This document shows, piece after piece, positions 58,621 through 64,000 of a stretch of 64,000 nt of DNA (the first letter of the stretch is position 1; every line of letters starts with the position of its first letter). The notes below the pieces were generated by a model. The model searched no databases. It had not been told where the DNA came from and saw nothing but the letters and a program-made list of their open reading frames with translations. Position numbers and translations under genes: made by a program. This DNA is from Microcebus murinus (taxonomy: Eukaryota; Chordata; Mammalia; Primates; Cheirogaleidae): positions 88,791,001 to 88,855,000 of the forward strand of contig NC_134106.1 in assembly GCF_040939455.1 (NCBI RefSeq). The letters run 5' to 3'.

Positions 58621-59035
58621 ATTCTATAATGAAGACATTTGCACTCAAATGTTTATGGCAGCACAATTCACTATAGCAAGGACATGGAAACAACCCAAGT
58701 GCCCGTCAGTCCATGAGTGGATTAATAAAATATGGTATATGTATACAATGGAATATTACTCAATTGTAAGAAACAATAGTGATCTAGCACCTCTTATGTA
58801 TTCCTGGATAGAGCTTGAGCCCATCCTCCGAAGTGAGCCCGTCCTCTTCCATATCACAAGAATGGAAGAATAGGCTCCACATGTACTCGCCATCAAACTG
58901 GCACTGACTGATCAACACCAAGGTGTTCACCCACTAGTAATATTCTTTGGGGGAAAGGGGGTTGGGGGTGGGTAAGCTCACAACTAATGGGTGAGGGTTT
59001 GTATGGGAACTGGACAACTGGCTTCTCCACACCTC
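58621..59035 (+). mobile_element. 5'-truncated lineage-specific L1 (ORF2 C-terminus and 3'UTR)
   Basis: Sense text 'caaatgtttatggcagcacaattcactatagcaaggacatgg' leads into 3'UTR 'gggggaaagggggttgggggtgggtaagctcac'. It is the only plus-strand member among six lineage-specific L1 ends in this window. No poly(A) is visible at the end, so the 3' terminus is missing or further decayed. Confidence 0.8.
58649..58873 (+). pseudogene. L1 ORF2p C-terminal fragment
   Basis: A 74-codon open part of L1 ORF2. It contains 'WKQPKCPSVHEWINKIW', 'YTMEYYS' and 'IELEPILRSE', the standard C-terminal order. The frame is lost after a short insertion ('cccgtcctcttccatatc') relative to 20640-20730. It is a dead retrotransposon remnant. 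Confidence 0.85.
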
Positions 59036-59039
59036 AGAT

Positions 59040-60620
59040 GCACCTGCCTGTGGAAGAGAGAAGCTGACAGATGGAAATTTAGCTTTGTGCCCTTAGTGGT
59101 TTTGAGACAAATTGGTTTTTTCATAAAATACTCATTGAACTCACCATGAAAAGCAGAGAAAACAAGAATGGTCTTGGGCCAGAAGATTTACCATCTGAAC
59201 GCATTCATTCTGCTAATTAAATACTCATCACCAAAGTCTATGGAGATTACGCTTGGCAAGGCTCTTGAAATATGCAAATAATTATTCACCCATAGTTAAA
59301 ATGTTTACCCCACCCAAGCTTCAGCAGTGAAACCCTCTAAAAAGATAGGTCTAAGACATTCTTGATCGTTTTCTCTATTTTTAAATCCCAAGAAATGAAC
59401 AAATTATTTTGAGACATAATTCATTGTGCTTCTGCAGATGTCCAAAATACAATGCTTGTCTTTTCTACAGGTTGCTGTGAAAAGCTTTACTTTATCTTTT
59501 TTTTTTTTTTTCTTTTCAGCTTCAGATAAACACCTGTGTTCTGAGTCCTGAATCTATAAGTCCCGTAACATTCAGTCCTATTCCCTTCCAAATTTTAGAC
59601 TTCACATACAAATCAGAGAACAATCATAGAAATTGACAAACAGACCCTTGGGCCCAAGGTGCAGAAAGATTATTAATTATTTCCCTATGTCTTAAATAAA
59701 ATAGTAAACACAGTTTTTTAACCATTATGAAAAATTTATTTATTGCATGACAGCTTTGAATAAAGTATTGTTGTGTGCCTTTAAATATTATGGCTATTTT
59801 TCTTCTTTGGACTGGTTTTATATATATTTCAAAGAAATCTGTTGGTGTTGTAAGAATGCAGGGGAAACTATAACACTAAGAGGAAAAATATAAACATTTT
59901 TTCCCACTGAGCTCAGTTTAAATAAGAAAGCAGCCTCAGAAAATAAGAGCAGCATGTTATAACTCTCCTATTGTTATATGCACTGCTATAAAATCCTTCT
60001 TACATAATTCAAAACACATGACACACAACTGACAGCGACATATAAAACAGGCTAATAACAAGGGGATGACTAACAATAACAGAAAATATGGAAATCTCTC
60101 TCTCAACCTTGTCAAGGCACTTCTTTACTTAGTATTACGAGACTCCTGTGGAAATAACTGCAAAGAATTTTCAAGAAAACAAGCTTCAAATCATAAAGCT
60201 GTAGGTGGTAGGTGATCTAATAAAGTGTGGGGCTCATAAAAAAGAGAAAGTAAAAAAGTAAATGTTTTAAGTAAATCATAGAAATTATTTTTCTGGACAT
60301 TCTAGTGTTCTATCATTCTACATTAAAAATAATTATCTGAGAAATATTCTTGACTGTTATATTAGCAGCATTCAATGGCAGAAAATAAAACTGGTAATAT
60401 TTATTCAAAAATATTTACAGAACATTTACTGTGCACTAGAGCTCTCTCTAGATTCTGAGGATGCAAGTGGTGAGAAATGTTAAATAACAAGATAAATGAA
60501 TTAGGGATCATTTGTCTCTTTACATTCAACTCAAACCATGCAGTTGTTTCTAGTTAATTCTTACCCAATCCTCTCCTCTTTTAAAAAAAAAATCATGTAG
60601 AACATTTAGTGTATTGAAAG
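59040..60620. other. Unique non-coding sequence
   Basis: A long polypyrimidine run ending in CAG (59493-59519) looks like a 3' splice site but no exon follows. An octamer-like 'atatgcaaataa' is at 59270-59281. No repeat family was recognised. Confidence 0.35.
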
Positions 60621-60624
60621 ATAG

Positions 60625-61290
60625 ATAGTCAAATACTTGCACACAAATATTCATAATAGCACTACTCACAATATTTAAAAGGTGGAAACCACTCAAATGT
60701 TCATCAACAAATGAATGGATGAACAAAATGTTCTAAATACATGCAATGGAGTATTATTCAGCCATAAAAATGAATGAAGTACTCATACATGCTACATATG
60801 CACAAACCTTGGAAACATTATGCTAAGTGAAAAAAGACACACAAAAAAGGGCACGTACTGCATGATTTCATTTATGTGAAATATCCAGAAGACACAAATC
60901 CACAGAGAAAACAGATTAGAACTTGCCAGGGGCTAGAGGCATGGGTGAGGAATGGCAAGCGACTGCTTAGTGGGTCTGGGGTTTTCTTTGGGGATGAAGA
61001 AAGTGTTTTGCAAGCTGACACAGGTGGTGGCTACACAATCATTGTGAAAGTGGTAAGTGCCAAAGAGCTGTCCGCTCTGGTGTTTTATTGCACAGCACAG
61101 TAACTATAGTTAATAACAATGTGTTATATTATTTCAAAATAGCTAAAACTGAGGATTTGAAATGTTCTTGCCACAAAGAAATAATAAATATTTGAAGTGA
61201 TGAATATCTTGATTAATCTGATTTGATCTTTCTACTGTGTATATATGTATTGAAACATAACATTGAATCCCAGAAATATATATAATTACT
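60625..61290 (+). mobile_element. Ancient L1M ORF2 end and 3'UTR
   Basis: Sense order: 'cacaaatattcataatagcactactcac', 'gtggaaaccactcaaatgttcatcaac', 'caatggagtattattcagccataaaaatgaa', 'tttatgtgaaatatccaga', 'ccaggggctagaggcatgg', 'ctatagttaataacaatgtgttatattatttcaaa'. It is a typical L1M 3' region. Frame 60876-61103 lies in it and is not a gene. Confidence 0.85.
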
Positions 61291-61294
61291 AGTA

Positions 61295-62650
61295 AAAAAA
61301 TGAACTCCTTCCCCCTAAAATAAATTTAAAAAGAAAAAGAAAATGGTTAATTTTATGTGATATGAATTTTACCTCAATAAAAACATCTATTAAAAGGATT
61401 AATGTCAACCTAATGTCTAAATGAGCTGATAATGTAAATTATTTTGCCAACTAAAATAGATCATCAGATCATCACACAATTGATTTGACCGGGGCAACCG
61501 TCAAGAGGGCAGAAATCACTGAAACAGCCAAGCCTGGTTGGGTAACCATGTCTAGACACAGTCTCAGTCGGAGGTTTCTTTACTTCAAAATCATTACCAT
61601 GGCAGTGGTTTTAGGGTTTTGGACCTGACTGTCTGTTGACTTGCATGGTGAGGGGAGTATTGTACAGGAGCCAGGAGACAGCAATTCAATTCTAATTTAC
61701 CTGAAGACTTCAGCTTGACTTAGAGCTTGATGAAAAGCAGCAATTAAAACAAAAAAAAGAAAGGAAAAGCAAGCTATACCATAATCTAGGAGGTCTTCAA
61801 ATCCTTAGTTTGAAGTAAATCAATAAGTTATTCATCCTACATAATAAATATATATGTGTAAGAGATAATCTTTAATTGCAAATTTAAAAATCTGTCATTA
61901 TCCATGGCAATCACATCAATTGTTTTTTTCTTTTTAATGTGTAGACTTATAATGTCTGCAAAGTGGAGATAGTCACCTTTCTCAAAGGAATTGGATGTAT
62001 GTATGCTAGAAATGACTAAGTTCTGTGAGAAGATATATTTTTGTAAATCCATAATATGGTACTTAAATTTTAGGTCTCGTGAGAGACAGCAAATTGTAGA
62101 AGGGAGGAACCATAGAAGTCAAATAAAATTTGAGAAGTAAAACATAAATAGGCCTTACTCTATTTATGTCTCCATTTTATTTCTGTTAGTTTTACCTAGC
62201 TAGAAATTGTATTTAAAATCCATTTTTCCAGGCACCTAAGATCACAATATAAGCATCCTCCTTAATCCCTTTTTCTTGAATACTCACTGTCATCTACCCA
62301 GAAAATCAATTCTAAAGTCAATATTTTTTAATTTCCCAAATGCATCTGTCATCCACTCCTATCTTTTTAATTCTATTATCATCATGGTAGGTAAACAATC
62401 TTTAATTGTAAATTAAAAAGTCAGTATGAAACATGTCATAATTCATATAAATCCCATCATCTATTGCCATATTTTATAATACATAGATTCATTTTGTCTG
62501 TAAACTGGTAGTATATTCTTCCTTCACAGGGAATTCGTACTAATATAATGCTAAAGTTCTTATAACTTATAATCATGAAGTTTTCGGAAAACGACACATA
62601 TTATTAATTCCATGTCAGCACTAGCAAAAAAGTAAGTTTCTAGAACAACA
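61295..62650. other. Mostly unique sequence with a possible 530-bp-spaced duplication
   Basis: Two stretches beginning 'aatctttaattg' (61867 and 62397) run roughly parallel for about 150 bp, including 'tagacttataatgtctgcaaa' and 'tagattcattttgtctgtaaa'. No repeat family was recognised. Confidence 0.35.
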
Positions 62651-62654
62651 TTGG

Positions 62655-63370
62655 ATATTGTATTGGTTGTCTATTGCCCCCAATCACAGCCACTGAGAAA
62701 CAAAAAATTTTATTATTCAGTTTCTATGGATCAGGAATTTGGGAGTGGCTTAGCTGGGTGGCTCTGGCTTAGGGTCTCTCATGAGTTTGCAATAAAGATA
62801 TGCATCCTAGCTGAATGTGATGGTGTGTGTTTATGGTCCCAGATACTCAGGAGGCTGAGGCCAGAGGATCACTTGAGCCTAGGAGTTTGAGACTAGCCTG
62901 GGCAAGATAGCAAGACTCCATCTCAAAAAAAAAAAAAAAAAATATTACAGATATCAACCCTAGCTATAGTCATCTCAAGACTTCACTGGAAAAGGTTCTC
63001 TTTCTGTGATGCAAACTCACTCATTTTGATGGTAGAAAGCCCCAGCAGATGTGCCTCCGACTTCATTCATGTGGGCCTCGCTACATCGCTCTCTCATGAT
63101 AGGGCAGCTGGCTTCCCCTGGAGCAAGCATTCCGTGGGAGCAAAAATGAGCATCCTCATCAAAGCAAATATGAGCATCCTCATAAAAGCCACAGTCTTGT
63201 ATAATCTATTTAAGATGAGAACCCATCACTTATGTCATATTCTTTCTATTCACGAGAAGTGAGTTACTTAGTCCAGTCCACACTGCAGGAGGAGATTGCA
63301 CAACGGTGTGTGACTGTCGGGAGGCAGGGACCACTGGGGAGCATCTTGTAGGATACCTGTCAGAAACAAC
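62655..63370. repeat. Old LTR-like interspersed repeat, interrupted by a FLAM
   Basis: 'tattggttgtctattgcccc', 'cagtttctatggatcaggaatttgggagtggcttagctggg', 'ctctcatgatagggcagctggcttc', 'cattcacgagaag' type words and 'gggaggcagggaccactggggagcatctt' keep the order of a common old mammalian repeat that begins 'tctattgctgtgtaacaaat'. I cannot give its name. A 24-bp tandem duplication lies at 63141-63188. Confidence 0.5.
62802..62948 (+). mobile_element. FLAM-type free left Alu monomer
   Basis: 'tgatggtgtgtgtttatggtcccagatactcaggaggctgagg' to 'gagactagcctgggcaagatagcaagactccatctc' and a poly(A) tail, a single 7SL-derived monomer without a second arm. A short agatat lies at both sides (62796-62801 and 62949-62954). 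It interrupts the old LTR-like repeat. Confidence 0.8.
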
Positions 63371-63374
63371 AGAT

Positions 63375-64000
63375 GCTCCCGATTCTCATAGCTCACAGTG
63401 AAAAAGACTGGGCTGCCTATATAGATCTGTCCACTTAGTGTCTTCTGAAAATTTGGATAATGTTAGTTTACTTCTCTCGTAAAATACTATAAACATGCAA
63501 ATGTTATAAGGTTGTTGGGAAAATCAAATGATGATCTCAAGGCAGATGGCAAGAAGTGATGGCAGGGGATAATCATAGCCAATCATCACCAAACGGGACA
63601 GAAGCATCTGCTTATTGGAATTCCTTGGATATTTCCAATATGCACAGGCTAGCATCCTCAGGAGAAGAAGTGCAGAAAGCTGCCACTACCATTGGCTAAT
63701 GGCTGCTGAATTGCATAAGACTTGAATGGCTTCAACTCTCACTATTTTCCTTGATCCAGTCTCAGGGGATGCCCTTAATCTCCATTTCACTCAGTGGCTG
63801 AGGCATTTCAGATGGGCCACTGATGGGCAGAAAGACACACACTACGTGCACATATACTGACAAATTCCCAAATTTGAAGCAAGGGCTATAGAAGACATAG
63901 GTGTTGGTGGAAGAATCACCTGTAAAGATATGAAAAAAGCAACTAAATTTGTATTATATCATGATCTTTTAAAACTCGGAGCTTAGATCATCCTCCTGAA
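63375..64000. other. Unique non-coding sequence
   Basis: A weak MIR-like part ('aaggttgttgggaaaatcaaatgatg', 63509-63534) is present. Nothing else was recognised. Confidence 0.35.

Noticed and set aside
59493..59519. Strong polypyrimidine tract ending in CAG
   Set aside because: It looks like a 3' splice site, but the following sequence has no open frame or family similarity. Isolated T-runs are common here.

Overview
The window is ordinary non-coding nuclear DNA from a primate, very probably a strepsirrhine (lemur or galago group). Two Alu insertions (33135-33476 and 45279-45620) carry the strepsirrhine-type A-rich middle with the 'ttggccaa' block. Six L1 3' ends share a lineage-specific '(a)ggggtacaa' terminus or its ORF2/3'UTR. 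A short piggyBac-type element with TTAA ends also fits a lemur, since lineage-specific piggyBac activity is known in mouse lemur. The species itself is inference. I found no protein-coding exon, functional RNA gene, CpG-island promoter or CRISPR array that I can defend. The long open frames are L1 ORF2 remnants or low-complexity repeats.

Layout. 1-6700: mostly unique sequence with a compound microsatellite (901-1169), a 16-bp hairpin (3060-3099) and old MIR and hAT relics. 6705-14150: a near full-length ancient L1 on the minus strand. It is broken by four later insertions: a hAT element, a lineage-specific L1 end, an AluJ whose tail became a microsatellite, and a CpG-rich solo LTR resembling class II (IAP-like) retrovirus LTRs. 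14150-20370: unique sequence with MIR and L2 relics. 20370-25530: a twin-primed L1, a 58-bp tandem duplication, a 430-bp pyrimidine microsatellite, and two ancient L1 3' regions, the first of which hosts the piggyBac-type element at a TTAA site. 25530-33500: an internally deleted MER1 copy, an LTR relic, a hAT element with a perfect 8-bp target duplication, a longer MER1 copy and a strepsirrhine Alu. 33500-45270: unique DNA, MIR/L2 relics, an LTR relic, an L1 3' part and a MER5-like hAT. 45279-53500: an Alu, a possible conserved block, a C17 tract, an MST-like LTR, L2 relics and a near-perfect hairpin at 53303-53340. 53500-64000: an L1 ORF2 remnant on the plus strand, an AluJ with a G-quadruplex-like linker, L1 ends, and a FLAM monomer nested in an old LTR-like repeat.

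Nothing here works together as a pathway. The interest lies in the insertion history, which can be ordered from nesting and target-site duplications, and in a few mutational structures. The items most worth checking are the piggyBac-type element (21997-22344), the IAP-like solo LTR with YY1-like and NRF1-like sites (13598-13924), the hairpin at 53303-53340, and the microsatellite proven by flanking duplications to descend from an Alu tail (11997-12178). I saw no evidence of an undescribed multi-gene system. Family names come from remembered consensus features, not a database search.
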